Shown here in pieces: positions 13,289-21,764 of a DNA stretch of 36,445 nt. Location: positions 1 to 36,445 of the IMG/VR virus record IMGVR_UViG_3300020057_000302; one strand, given 5' to 3'. Origin of the DNA: a virus. Every line of letters begins with the position of its first letter. Within the stretch, counting starts at the first letter, position 1. A program made the position numbers and the translations under genes. The notes beneath the pieces are model-generated. The model saw nothing but the letters and a program-made list of their open reading frames with translations. It did not search any database and was not told the DNA's origin.

Positions 13289-14649
13289 TTCTACCCCCCT
13301 ACAAACATCAAACTGTCACCACTGACTTCATCGTAACCAACAACAACGTGCTGATCACTTCCGACCCCGGCACGGGCAAGACACGCAGCGTCCTTGACGC
13401 CGTAGTCGAACGCAAACGCAGAGCCACAGGGGGGCGTGTTCTGGTGTTCGCACCACTGAGCATCCTCGAAGCGTCGTGGGTTGCGGACTGCAACACCTTC
13501 ACACCAGACCTCGCCATATCCATGGCTCCCGCCGGTAAAAGGGATGCTGGTTTCGCAGCCGACTCCGACATCGTTGTGGTCAACCACGATGGCGTCAAGT
13601 GGGTGGACAAGAACGTGCACGTACTCGACGAGTTCGATACACTGGTGCTCGACGAGTTCACCGCGTTCAAGAACAAAGACAGCGCCCGCTCCAAGGCCAT
13701 GCTGCGTATCAGCAAGCGCTTCAACTATCGTATCGCCATGTCGGGCACGCCGAACAGCAACACGATCCTGGACATTTGGCACCCGGCGATGATCGTTGAT
13801 GGTGGCAAACGGTTGGGGAACAAGTTCTACAACTTCCGTGGCAGTGTCTGTACTCCTCTGTTCAATGGCTTCGCCAACGAATGGAAGGACAAGCCAGATG
13901 CCATCGACACTGTTGCGGCGGCGCTGAGTGACATCACTATACGCTACGCTCTGGAGGACTGTCTCTCCATGCCGGAGCGCACGACGTCAGATCGTCGGGT
14001 CACTCTGTCTCCGGCCATCCGCGAGCAGTACGAGATACTGATGGAAGACGCTGTGCTCTATACGACGCAGGGCACCGTCAACGCAGTGCACGCAGGAGCC
14101 AAGATACAGAAGCTGCTGCAGCTGTGCACCGGAACGGTCTATGACTCCGCTGGCGAGGCGGTCAGCATCCACAAGGAGCGGTACGAACTGGTCATGTCGC
14201 TCGTCGCGGAGCGCAAGCACTCTCTCGTGGCATTCAACTGGCGGCACGAACGGGAGGCTCTCGTCGAGATCGCGGAGTGTGAGAAGATCAAATACGCCGT
14301 GATCGACGGCACGACACCTTCCGGTCACCACGCAGGTATAGTGCAGAAGATGCAGAACGGCGAGCTGCAGGTTATCTTCGCACACCCACAATCAGCGGCG
14401 CACGGCCTGACACTCACCAAGGCCACCGCTGTTATCTGGTCTTCTCCTACCTACCGGGCCGAGTTGTACAAACAGTTCAACGGACGCATCTACCGGGCGG
14501 GCCAGAAGAAACGCACTGAGGTTATCCACATCGCAGCGCGCAATACGTTTGAAGAGATCGTCTATTCGAAGCTTCAGACGAAGATGGACAAGATGGAAGA
14601 CCTCCTTCTTCTCCTCAAGAACCTCCACATTGACAAAGGAACTAAATAA
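13285..14649 (+). CDS. SNF2-like DEAD/DEAH helicase
   Basis: A 454-aa superfamily 2 helicase from ATG 13285, which overlaps the upstream stop; a longer frame from 13252 has no ribosome site. Motifs: Q-like LPPYKHQ (3-9), motif I DPGTGKT (27-33), motif II VLDEFTAFKN, motif III SGTPNS, motif V HGLTLTKA, and motif VI FNGRIYRAGQ. The order and the R-x-x-R-x-GQ box are SNF2-type. The protein is small, with no accessory domains, as in phage homologues thought to remodel or translocate on double-stranded DNA during replication or recombination. Motif II is DEFT instead of DEAH, a change also seen in phage members. Confidence 0.9.
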   Translation: MILPPYKHQTVTTDFIVTNNNVLITSDPGTGKTRSVLDAVVERKRRATGGRVLVFAPLSILEASWVADCNTFTPDLAISMAPAGKRDAGFAADSDIVVVNHDGVKWVDKNVHVLDEFDTLVLDEFTAFKNKDSARSKAMLRISKRFNYRIAMSGTPNSNTILDIWHPAMIVDGGKRLGNKFYNFRGSVCTPLFNGFANEWKDKPDAIDTVAAALSDITIRYALEDCLSMPERTTSDRRVTLSPAIREQYEILMEDAVLYTTQGTVNAVHAGAKIQKLLQLCTGTVYDSAGEAVSIHKERYELVMSLVAERKHSLVAFNWRHEREALVEIAECEKIKYAVIDGTTPSGHHAGIVQKMQNGELQVIFAHPQSAAHGLTLTKATAVIWSSPTYRAELYKQFNGRIYRAGQKKRTEVIHIAARNTFEEIVYSKLQTKMDKMEDLLLLLKNLHIDKGTK

Positions 14650-14650
14650 C

Positions 14651-14887
14651 ATGACTAGCGAAATCCATCCGGCACCATCAGAGTTCTCAGCAGAGCAGCT
14701 AGAAGCGGACCCGATCATCCGCTTCTTCCACTACCGTCATCTGCCAGAACTACTGCAGAAGGCGTCCTACCCGTTCTTCAACCTGGCGATGCACGTGATC
14801 AGCACGCTGCCGCGCAGTGCGGAACGAACGGCTGCACTACGCAAACTACTCGAAGCCAAAGACTGCGCAGTTCGCGCCAAGCTCTAG
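14651..14887 (+). CDS. small helical-hairpin protein, possibly Acb2/Tad1-like
   Basis: A 78-aa protein from ATG 14651, one base after the helicase stop. Residues about 24-77 predict two helices: HLPELLQKASYPFFNLAMHV, a turn with LPRSAER, then TAALRKLLEAKDCAVRA. The pattern ER-x-x-AL-x-K-L-x-x-A-x-x-x-A-x-x-A recalls the helical-hairpin domain of Acb2/Tad1, phage proteins that sequester cyclic nucleotides of CBASS and Thoeris defences. The resemblance is by eye and could be chance similarity of short helical proteins. Homologues are common in phage early regions. Confidence 0.65.
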   Translation: MTSEIHPAPSEFSAEQLEADPIIRFFHYRHLPELLQKASYPFFNLAMHVISTLPRSAERTAALRKLLEAKDCAVRAKL

Positions 14888-14901
14888 AAGGAAAACGTAC
14901 A

Positions 14902-15285
14902 ATGTCCGACTACACGAAGATGAACACCAACGAACTGATCGAGGCACGGGCCGCAGTCACCGCCTCTATCCGCGCGTCTAACGCCGTGACGAAAGAGTTC
15001 CAGGTCCAACAAGACGATATCGACTCGCTGCTCATGGCCAAGATGGACAGCGAAGGCACCAAACGTACCGCCAACGAGATGGCCTCTGTGTCGATCTCCG
15101 AGACGGTGGTGCCGAATGTTGTTGACTGGGATGCGTTCCACGCCTATGTCAAAGACACTTCGAACTTCTCGCTATTGCATCGGAAGGTTACCGCCGCTGC
15201 GTACCGGGAGCTTCTCGAACTCGGCCAAATGCCCCCGGGCACTGAACCGGTAACTGTACGGAAGATCAATTTCCGTTCGCTCTAA
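14902..15285 (+). CDS. conserved phage hypothetical protein
   Basis: A 127-aa protein. The N-terminal 60 residues are helical and coiled-coil-like (NELIEARAAVTASIRA), followed by a compact domain with VSISETVVPNVVDWDAFHAYV and the tail VTVRKINFRSL. I recall similar proteins beside single-strand-binding or recombination genes in many phages, without a known function. AAGGAAAA lies before the ATG. The next gene follows after 26 bp. Confidence 0.75.
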   Translation: MSDYTKMNTNELIEARAAVTASIRASNAVTKEFQVQQDDIDSLLMAKMDSEGTKRTANEMASVSISETVVPNVVDWDAFHAYVKDTSNFSLLHRKVTAAAYRELLELGQMPPGTEPVTVRKINFRSL

Positions 15286-15311
15286 TAACCACCCTCAAAG
15301 AAAGACACACC

Positions 15312-15971
15312 ATGTCAACTGACCTCGCTACTACGTCTACTGCAATGCCAGCCTACGCCAGCAAAGGCCCGAGCCGCGGAAACGAAAACGTCTCTGCAGA
15401 ACACCTGACGATCCCCCGGATCAAACTGCTTCAGAAGATGTCTGACGAAGTGGATCGCCACCACGCCAACTTCATCGAGGGAGCCAAAGACGGCGACTTC
15501 ATGAATAGCCTGACCCGTGAAATTCTCGGCACTGAACTGTATGTCATCAGCATCACGTTCAAGGACGAGTACGTGGTCTGGAAAGACCGCAAGAAAGGCG
15601 GCGGCTTTCTCGGATCGTTCAGGACCGAGGCAGAAGCCCGGACGGCTATCGACGCCCAGGACGCGCCGGAAGACTTCGCTACCAACCAGACGCACAGCCA
15701 TATTCTGGTTATCAAGGACGTGAAGACCGGCGGGCTCTCCAAGCCGGTGATCATGGACTTCACTTCGTCGAAACTCCGCGTTTCGCGTAACTGGAACAGC
15801 CAGATCAACATCCGTGGCGGCGACCGTTTCGCTAGCCTCTGGAAACTGGAATCCGTTCCGGTGAAGAACAAGAAGGGCGACGCCTTCATGAACCTCGAAA
15901 TCGGGTTCGTGGGCTGGGCTCAGGAAGATGACTACAAGAAAGCCGAGACGTACTACGAGCAGATGAAGTAA
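15312..15971 (+). CDS. conserved phage protein, possibly ssDNA-binding
   Basis: A 219-aa protein with an extended N-terminus and a core containing IPRIKLLQKMSDEV, YVVWKDRKKGGG, DFTSSKLRVSRNWNSQI and FVGWAQEDDYKKAETYYEQM. I associate this pattern with a widespread phage family found in replication and recombination modules; some members are annotated as single-stranded DNA-binding proteins, but I cannot confirm that. Its place between replication genes and a VRR-NUC-like endonuclease agrees with such a role. The ribosome site is weak (AAAGAAAG). Confidence 0.7.
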   Translation: MSTDLATTSTAMPAYASKGPSRGNENVSAEHLTIPRIKLLQKMSDEVDRHHANFIEGAKDGDFMNSLTREILGTELYVISITFKDEYVVWKDRKKGGGFLGSFRTEAEARTAIDAQDAPEDFATNQTHSHILVIKDVKTGGLSKPVIMDFTSSKLRVSRNWNSQINIRGGDRFASLWKLESVPVKNKKGDAFMNLEIGFVGWAQEDDYKKAETYYEQMK

Positions 15972-15987
15972 GCGGGCGGGGCCAACG

Positions 15988-16389
15988 ATGAATGAGCACG
16001 GTTTCATACGTGGTGTACATACGTCGTTGGCCACCCCCGGCTTGCGTATCTGGAAGATCCACGATCAGTATCAGGGAGGAGTACCGGATGCGTTCTATTG
16101 TGGCGGCGCTGGTACTCTATGGATCGAATATAAATACGTTCCGTCTTTCCCAGTGCGCCTGGCTACGCCAATCAAGACCATCTTATCTGAGCTACAGATC
16201 GGCTGGTTGGAATCCCTCCGTGCAGCGTCTGAGTCAGCATGGCTGGTCGTTGGCATTGGCAAGCTGATCTACATCAACCAGAACCACGACCTACGAACCG
16301 TCATCACTAAACAATCCACTGGAAATCAGTTATTCACCCGCAAGCAGCTGGTGTCTATGATCCAGGGTCAATGTAAAGGAACCACTTGA
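15988..16389 (+). CDS. VRR-NUC-like PD-(D/E)XK endonuclease
   Basis: A 133-aa small endonuclease. The motif GGVPDAFYC (residues 30-38, D34) followed by LWIEYKY (44-50, E47 and K49) is the PD...ExK active site of VRR-NUC and Holliday-junction-resolvase-like phage enzymes. It may cut branched or flap DNA during replication and packaging. The start ATG 15988 is 16 bases after the preceding stop; the ribosome site is poor. It ends at TGA directly before the next ATG. Confidence 0.8.
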   Translation: MNEHGFIRGVHTSLATPGLRIWKIHDQYQGGVPDAFYCGGAGTLWIEYKYVPSFPVRLATPIKTILSELQIGWLESLRAASESAWLVVGIGKLIYINQNHDLRTVITKQSTGNQLFTRKQLVSMIQGQCKGTT

Positions 16390-16704
16390 ATGACCTACAC
16401 TCCACGCGAACAACTCCTCGCGGAAGCAGAACAAGCCGTTATGGGCGACCGTAACGAAGCCTACAACAAGGGGTCGACCACCCCTCTGAGCAACATGCAG
16501 ACGCAGGCCGACCTGATGCAGGCCTATCTGAATGGGCGCGGCACTCGGGGGGTCCTTGGCCCAACGGACAGCGTTGCGTTCGGCCTGTGCATCAAGCTGG
16601 CGCGACTGGCGTCTAACCCCAACCACCACGACTCGTGGGTTGATGTCGCGGGCTACGCGGCTGTCGGCTACGAAGTCTCGCTTACCCAGCCGAAGGGAGA
16701 ATAA
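16390..16704 (+). CDS. DUF6378-like phage protein
   Basis: A 104-aa protein matching my memory of DUF6378: EQLLAEAEQAVMGDRNEAY at the N-terminus, DSVAFGLCIKLARLASN in the middle, and DSWVDVAGYAAVGYEVS at the C-terminus. These proteins are common in phages and have an all-helical fold. The helical pattern recalls nucleotide pyrophosphohydrolases of the MazG type, but the metal-binding E-x-x-E/D motifs are not clear. It begins at the base after the previous stop, with AAAGGA upstream. Confidence 0.8.
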   Translation: MTYTPREQLLAEAEQAVMGDRNEAYNKGSTTPLSNMQTQADLMQAYLNGRGTRGVLGPTDSVAFGLCIKLARLASNPNHHDSWVDVAGYAAVGYEVSLTQPKGE

Positions 16705-16706
16705 TC

Positions 16707-16940
16707 ATGGGTATGATGGAGAGAATCCCTCTTATCAAAGAGCCAAACAAGAAGGCCATCGTTTCGGAGCTACTGCGCGCCTCGCTCCAGCACGAGCTGC
16801 TTGCTGATAGCAACGATACCGCGAAGAACCCTGCTGCATCGGACTTCTACCGCGGTACCGGGGCTCTTATGAAGGCGGCGGCTCACTTCATTCTCGGGCC
16901 AGAAGAAAACGACGAAGATATTCTGCCCCAATCCGGGTGA
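16707..16940 (+). CDS. hypothetical protein (last gene of the left arm)
   Basis: A 77-aa helical protein, unrecognised. GGGAGA precedes the ATG. It is acidic at its C-terminus (GPEENDEDILPQ) and has no membrane segment. It is the last + strand gene before the convergent terminator and follows the DUF6378 gene by two bases. Confidence 0.7.
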   Translation: MGMMERIPLIKEPNKKAIVSELLRASLQHELLADSNDTAKNPAASDFYRGTGALMKAAAHFILGPEENDEDILPQSG

Positions 16941-16983
16941 ACAGGAAGACCAAGAAAAACTAATACTCTCATCCATCTAAGAG

Positions 16984-17012
16984 AAGCCTCCAGGAAACTG
17001 GTGGCTTTTTTT
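16984..17012 (+). terminator. terminator between the convergent arms
   Basis: AGCCTCCAG (16985-16993) and CTGGTGGCT (16998-17006) form a 9-bp stem with one T-T mismatch and a GAAA loop, followed by seven T (17006-17012). It ends + strand transcription. On the - strand the bases after the stem are not T-rich, so it serves mainly the left arm. The rest of 16941-17039 shows no gene. Confidence 0.8.
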
Positions 17013-17039
17013 ATGCTGATGTAGATGCGAGTATCTTAC

Positions 17040-19190
17040 CTAGCGCTTGGCTTCGGTTATCACCAGAGTGGAGTTGTTCACGGTCGCTGTGGACACGCCC
17101 GCGCCACTAATGTTCACGTTCATATAGATAGTGTAAGCCCGCGAGACAGCCGTCCTGCCTGTCAGGACGATCTTACCCTGGATGTACTGTTCGAATGACT
17201 TCTTCAGGTAGAACGCGAATAACCTCCCAACCTGCACACCGTCTTCGTGTATGTACACATACGCAGCGTAGTCACCCGTCCCGGGGCACACGATAGCGAT
17301 CTGGAAGTCAATTATGAGCGTAGTCGCGGAGCTTTCGGGGGTATAACTCAGCGTATTGACCGTCGCGTACGACGCGTCGGTAGGAAGGTTATACGCGGAC
17401 CCCTCATCCTTTACACGGATAGCGGACACGGCCTCGCCATTAATCTCGTTGGCTGTGATCGTACCCGCCACGATATTTGCCGCTGTCACGTTGCCCAGGA
17501 CGAGCACACCGCCGACAGAAATCAACGTACTGTTGTCTATGTTCAAACGGGATGTGCTGATAGTACCGGACGTAATAGCGTCGGCGTTCAGGCTGGCGAT
17601 CTTTGCCGCGTCAATCGCGGCGTCACCGATCTTGGCGTTGGTGATCGTACCGTTCCTGATGAACGCGTCGTTCATGTACACGCCCGCCGGCACAGACTCA
17701 CCGTTTATGGTGGTTGCTCCAGTGACAATGAACGGGACAATCACATTGCCATTATTCGTCTGGTTTACGATGGCAAAGCGATCCGCGAGAATAACGAACT
17801 CAGAGATGTCGGCAGTGCTGGCAAGCCCGAAGCCGGAGATGCGATTATTAACGTTGACGCGCAACATATACCCAGCTTCAACGACTGCCGCGCTGGCTTT
17901 CGTGTAGTAGGTGGACGTAAGTATAGCCGTGTTCGTATAGTTGCCGAGTGCCGCCGTTACATACGCAGTGCTCGCCAGTGAGGTGATGGCGGCGGCGATA
18001 GCAGAATCTACGCCCGCAGATGTGTAGTAGGTGGACGTAAGTGTAGCCGTGTTCGTATAGTTGCCGAGTGCCGCCGTTACATACTCAGTGCTCGCCAGTG
18101 AGGTGATGGCGAGGGCGATAGCAGAATCTACGCCCGCAGATGTGTAGTAGGTGGACGTAAGTGTAGCCGTGTTCGTATAGTTGCCGAGTGCCGCCGTTAC
18201 ATACGCAGTGCTCGCCAGTGAGGTGATGGCGATGGCGATAGCAGAATCTACGCCCGCAGATGTGTAGTAGGTGGACGTAAGTGTAGCCGTGTTCGTATAG
18301 TTGCCGAGTGCCGCCGTTACATACGCAGTGCTCGCCAGTGAGGTGATGGCGATGGCGATAGCAGAATCTACGCCCGCAGATGTGTAGTAGGTGGACGTAA
18401 GTGTAGCCGTGTCCGTATAGTTGCCGAGTGCCGCCGTTACATACGCAGTGCTCGCCAGTAAGGCGGTGACGGCGGCGATAGTAGAATCTACGCCCGCAGA
18501 TGTGTAATAGTCAGAGAGCAGTAGCGCGCGTGTTACGCCAAGCCCTATAATAGGATCATCAATCAGGTCGATGCGCGTGAGGAGCGTCGTAGTCAGCTGT
18601 GAGTCTGTCACTGCTCCTGTGAGCAAACCCAGTATGTGTGCCACGTCAGTAGCGGTCGTAGCGAGCGTTCCCGCAGCATCGTTGAACGGACCCCGTACGT
18701 CAGACGTGTTGACGTGTCGCGCCCAGTAATAATAACTGGTGCCCCCGCCCACTGGGTCTATGAACGACCGCCCCGCAGACACGGCTATGAGAATAGCGTC
18801 GCCTATAGTGTCCGCGTCGAAACGATAAATCTCTGTGTAGGAATGATTACGGTACGCGGGGTAGTCCCAATACACCTGCACGAGGCTATACCCGCCCGAG
18901 GCTTCGAAACCCGTCGGGGCGGGCGGAAGAGCCAGGTCCACCAACCCAGTGGGTGGTTTGAACGTGACGTGCGGGTTGTTAGGGTCGTAGGGCCTAGTTT
19001 TAAGCGCCACCGCAAGCCCAGAATCGATTAGCTCGCGCAGCGTGACAGCCCGGTCTACCGGGTCACCTTGGCGTCCGAGACGGATGTTGATTGCTTCCTG
19101 CATCTCACGCAGCACTTTAGCTGTCGGTCCGGCTGACGCCGGGACATTGGAGAACCCAGGGAGTTTGGTTGGTCTTGAAGTGGTAGCCAT
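17040..19190 (-). CDS. tail fibre/tip-like structural protein with 40-aa repeats
   Basis: A 716-aa virion protein, last in the late operon. The N-terminus includes a fibronectin-III-like segment (PPAPTGFEASGGYSLVQVYW, about residues 89-108). Residues about 227-427 are five 40-residue repeats of the type YYTSAGVDSAIAIAITSLAS. Then comes a region typical of lambda gpJ/DUF1983-type tail tip proteins: NGTITNAKIGDAAIDAAKIA and ADAITSGTISTSRLNID. The C-terminal 150 residues are beta-rich and may bind the receptor. The start overlaps the previous stop by one base (TAATG). The repeats probably form a trimeric coiled or beta stalk. Confidence 0.75.
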   Translation of the reverse strand: MATTSRPTKLPGFSNVPASAGPTAKVLREMQEAINIRLGRQGDPVDRAVTLRELIDSGLAVALKTRPYDPNNPHVTFKPPTGLVDLALPPAPTGFEASGGYSLVQVYWDYPAYRNHSYTEIYRFDADTIGDAILIAVSAGRSFIDPVGGGTSYYYWARHVNTSDVRGPFNDAAGTLATTATDVAHILGLLTGAVTDSQLTTTLLTRIDLIDDPIIGLGVTRALLLSDYYTSAGVDSTIAAVTALLASTAYVTAALGNYTDTATLTSTYYTSAGVDSAIAIAITSLASTAYVTAALGNYTNTATLTSTYYTSAGVDSAIAIAITSLASTAYVTAALGNYTNTATLTSTYYTSAGVDSAIALAITSLASTEYVTAALGNYTNTATLTSTYYTSAGVDSAIAAAITSLASTAYVTAALGNYTNTAILTSTYYTKASAAVVEAGYMLRVNVNNRISGFGLASTADISEFVILADRFAIVNQTNNGNVIVPFIVTGATTINGESVPAGVYMNDAFIRNGTITNAKIGDAAIDAAKIASLNADAITSGTISTSRLNIDNSTLISVGGVLVLGNVTAANIVAGTITANEINGEAVSAIRVKDEGSAYNLPTDASYATVNTLSYTPESSATTLIIDFQIAIVCPGTGDYAAYVYIHEDGVQVGRLFAFYLKKSFEQYIQGKIVLTGRTAVSRAYTIYMNVNISGAGVSTATVNNSTLVITEAKR
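17905..18510 (-). repeat. five 120-bp tandem repeats in the tail gene
   Basis: The DNA repeats with a period of exactly 120 bp, five full units. Units in the middle (for example those at 18121-18360) are almost identical over their whole length, while the outermost units have diverged. All changes keep the frame, giving 40-residue protein units. The high identity means recent duplication or active homogenisation. Confidence 0.95.
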
Positions 19191-20902
19191 TAAGAGACGA
19201 GCTCCTCCACGCTCTGCGCGATGCAGACGTAGTCTACTATACCCGTACCCGACACTTCAATCACCCATTCTGTGGCCACAACGGGCGGGAGACGCATAGC
19301 CGGTTCGCGTAGGGTGACCGGGCTGATGCTAGCGGGAACGGTTACGGTCTGTGTGTACACATTGGACGCGAATGCCAGCGAATAATCAGCTATGAGCACG
19401 CCGTTGGCATAGACTTTAATAGTCACAGGGAATGAGCGCGCCGAGACATAAATCCAGCCCATGCTGACCGGCTGGAATGAACGCAGCACTTTGGATTGCC
19501 ACGTAGCTGTGAGCGCGGTAGCGCCCGTGCGATAGGAGACGATCTTGTTGCCCACAATAAGATACAACTGCCCGGTTTTAGGGTTCTGGTAGCCGCCCTG
19601 CACCTCTGTGCTGACGGTTAGTGTGCTGAGCGCGGCCTCAGCCGCACGGGGGTCGAACACCCAGCCGCCCAGCGTAGCGCCGCTCTTCCAGAAGCACACA
19701 TAGGTGCCCTCGTGATTGAAAGCGCGCAGGACCTCTGGGTACCAGCTGGCTCGCCACTGGACCGGTGATATTAGACCCCGGGTAACGATCTCTGATCCTT
19801 CAGCCGCGACAGAGCACAGCCCATCAGGGCCAGCGTACAGTACAAACTCACCCATATCCACGATGGACCGTGCGTTGACGCAGGGCTGGGCCAACGGTAC
19901 TTTGACAGAGGTCATGGCACTAGGGTCTACGCCCGTGGCGATGTAAGGGGTGCCGTTGGTCATGCAGACGATACCGTTCCCGATAGCTGCAATGCCGACG
20001 ATGTCTGTGTCGAGCGTGATACGATAGCCTACCGGCCACGCGTGCGGCAGGTACGGCTCGCTGAGGCACAGGCGGTTACCTGTGAACCCGGCGAACACGC
20101 CGTTAGCCAGAGGAATGAGACCCATCATGGGGCCTCTGGGATAGGTCGACGTGTTGTCGTCAGGGGGGCCGATCCAGGTGCCTGAGGGCATGACCTCGCC
20201 TAGCACAGTGTTCGCGATCACGTCGTTATAGGATATAGTCGCCATAGATACGTCGACGACGAACTGATACGAAGTGTCATTCGAGCCGGTGCTGGAGCGG
20301 TAGATACGCTTCACAGCGCCGGACCCGAAATTGTGGTTGCCCGAGGGTACGTCGATGGCGGGCAGGCTGATGGCCACCGTCTCTGTCGTGGTTACGTCGA
20401 GCGACGCGCTTGGGTCAGAGGGGGGGCCTTCTTCGCCGTAAACCGACACGAGCGTGTATACATACGAAACAGTGTCGGGAATCTCGGTTGTGTCCGGGGT
20501 CCCTGAAGCCGACACGCCGGGGGCACCTTCAGGAGCAGGTATACCGAGGCGATACGATACCGCCGGGTAGCCAGAGCTACCTGCAATCATGGAGACGACG
20601 GTGCCCATACGCGGGTAGTCTTCGCCGGTCCAGTAGAACCGCAGATATGAATCGTTGGGGACGGGGCCTTTGTGGGCCTGCACGTCTTCGTCAGCCCACT
20701 CGAGCCAGTTAGCGTCATTATAGTATGCGATGGAGTGGCGCGAGAAGTTCTGTAGAGTGAACTCTTCGGTGTTATTAGTGATCGGTGCGATTGCACCAGA
20801 TTCGAAGTCCAGGTTCCGTGCGACCTGACCGAACTGGTCTGCCAGCAGTCTCGGGGAGACGCCGGGGGCTACACCACTGAAGCGTCCGAGACGAAACCTC
20901 AT
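19190..20902 (-). CDS. neck/tail-tube-type structural protein
   Basis: A 570-aa beta-rich virion protein. The opening (GVAPGVSPRLLADQFGQVAR, residues 10-29) and the repeated blade-like segments (for example ANGVFAGFTGNRLCLSEP and IGNGIVCMTNGTPYIAT) resemble tail-needle/stabilisation (P22 gp10-like) or tail-tubular-B-like proteins of short-tailed phages, which form beta-propeller-like nozzles. A fibronectin-like stretch lies at about 140-175. Identification rests on style of sequence, not on a precise motif. It is coupled to the downstream tail gene by a one-base overlap. Confidence 0.65.
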   Translation of the reverse strand: MRFRLGRFSGVAPGVSPRLLADQFGQVARNLDFESGAIAPITNNTEEFTLQNFSRHSIAYYNDANWLEWADEDVQAHKGPVPNDSYLRFYWTGEDYPRMGTVVSMIAGSSGYPAVSYRLGIPAPEGAPGVSASGTPDTTEIPDTVSYVYTLVSVYGEEGPPSDPSASLDVTTTETVAISLPAIDVPSGNHNFGSGAVKRIYRSSTGSNDTSYQFVVDVSMATISYNDVIANTVLGEVMPSGTWIGPPDDNTSTYPRGPMMGLIPLANGVFAGFTGNRLCLSEPYLPHAWPVGYRITLDTDIVGIAAIGNGIVCMTNGTPYIATGVDPSAMTSVKVPLAQPCVNARSIVDMGEFVLYAGPDGLCSVAAEGSEIVTRGLISPVQWRASWYPEVLRAFNHEGTYVCFWKSGATLGGWVFDPRAAEAALSTLTVSTEVQGGYQNPKTGQLYLIVGNKIVSYRTGATALTATWQSKVLRSFQPVSMGWIYVSARSFPVTIKVYANGVLIADYSLAFASNVYTQTVTVPASISPVTLREPAMRLPPVVATEWVIEVSGTGIVDYVCIAQSVEELVS

Positions 20903-20903
20903 A

Positions 20904-21254
20904 CTACCGTCTTTCGTTTGGGAGGGGTCGCAGCTGGCTCCGACAAAGGTCTTCTAGTACCAGTACCCGGGAGGCTAGATTGATGACCACCTGATCGCGT
21001 AGCTGGAAGTCCTTGTCTGCGTCTTTGGCAGTGTACAGGTTCTCCCGCTCGTAGGCTAGCCGGGCCTCTAATGACGTAACCTTCTCCGTAAGAGTGGCTA
21101 TCTGCACGGAGCTCGTCTGGAGCATAGTCCCGCCCCAGACCAGCCCCGCGGTTATAAGAGACAACGCCACTGTCTGGAAATGGCGCTCAAATCTGACGAG
21201 GTTTAACGTCGCCGCCTGCTGTTCGGCAGGAGAATGTTCAGCTGAAGGCTGCAT
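20904..21254 (-). CDS. membrane-anchored coiled-coil protein
   Basis: A 116-aa protein with one predicted transmembrane helix (about residues 29-47, VALSLITAGLVWGGTML) followed by a heptad-patterned helix (IATLTEKVTSLEARLAYERE, about 52-71). No lipobox. The architecture resembles spanin or holin-accessory proteins, but a separate spanin pair exists at 25512-25095, so it may have a structural or exclusion role. GGGAG (21263-21267) precedes the ATG. Confidence 0.65.
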   Translation of the reverse strand: MQPSAEHSPAEQQAATLNLVRFERHFQTVALSLITAGLVWGGTMLQTSSVQIATLTEKVTSLEARLAYERENLYTAKDADKDFQLRDQVVINLASRVLVLEDLCRSQLRPLPNERR

Positions 21255-21271
21255 GTAATTCTCCCGGGGGC

Positions 21272-21316
21272 CAAGACATACTGTCTTGACATTTTAAAGC
21301 CTTGTAGTCAAGGCTT
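21272..21316 (-). terminator. two short hairpins, possible weak terminator
   Basis: On the - strand AAGCCTTG-ACTA-CAAGGCTT (21316-21297) is followed by TAAAATGT, and then by CAAGACA-GTA-TGTCTTG (21288-21272). Both stems are perfect. The T-run after the first is short, so this may be a leaky terminator or an mRNA-processing structure after the gene at 21334. It is the only sizeable gap (79 bp) inside the late operon. Confidence 0.35.
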
Positions 21317-21333
21317 AGGGGTGCGTGTCCTCT

Positions 21334-21762
21334 TCATCCGCCGACTGTCTGCTCGGCGTCGAGCGTGATTGTCACCGTGGCCAGGACGAGCAGCGTCGCG
21401 GTGTTGCGGATCTCGAGCGTGAACACGCACTGGCTGGTGCCGTTGGTGGTCTGCGCCCGTCCCCACTCTTCATCCGCCGAGAGCGGCAACCACGACCCCG
21501 CCGTGCCCGACGACAGCGACCCGCTCAGGATCGTCGCGCGGCACTCGTAAGCTGCGCCGGCAGCGCTCCTGGGTATGACCCAGTCGCCCAGGTCAGTCGC
21601 GCCGCCGTTGGCGAGCGTGCGGACGATGTCGCCATCGGCCTCCAGCTTGTAGCGGGCGCTGGCATTCGTCGGCGAGGCCGTGGTGTCGGACACGGTTTCA
21701 TCCGCGAGCGTGACGAGCGTGATGCGCGCGCCACTCAGCATGCCGGCAAGAAGCAGGAGCAT
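21334..21762 (-). CDS. hypothetical virion-region protein
   Basis: A protein of 142 aa if started at ATG 21762, two bases after the preceding stop; a longer frame to 21813 would overlap the previous gene by 49 bp. After a hydrophobic start (MLLLLAGMLSGARITLV) it is beta-rich, with SLSSGTAGSWLPLSADEEWG. I recall similar small domains in phage tail regions but cannot name a family. A start at 21741 is also possible; none of the starts has a clear ribosome site. Confidence 0.6.
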   Translation of the reverse strand: MLLLLAGMLSGARITLVTLADETVSDTTASPTNASARYKLEADGDIVRTLANGGATDLGDWVIPRSAAGAAYECRATILSGSLSSGTAGSWLPLSADEEWGRAQTTNGTSQCVFTLEIRNTATLLVLATVTITLDAEQTVGG

Positions 21763-21764
21763 GG

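Noticed and set aside
6645-16704. Possibility of a Z-genome (2-aminoadenine) phage
   Set aside because: A family A polymerase is present, but no PurZ-like or DatZ-like gene is seen, and the DUF6378 protein lacks clear MazG-type metal motifs.
17247-17981. + strand frames opposite the tail gene
   Set aside because: They have no motifs or ribosome sites and lie fully inside the - strand tail gene with its clear repeat and tail-tip signatures.
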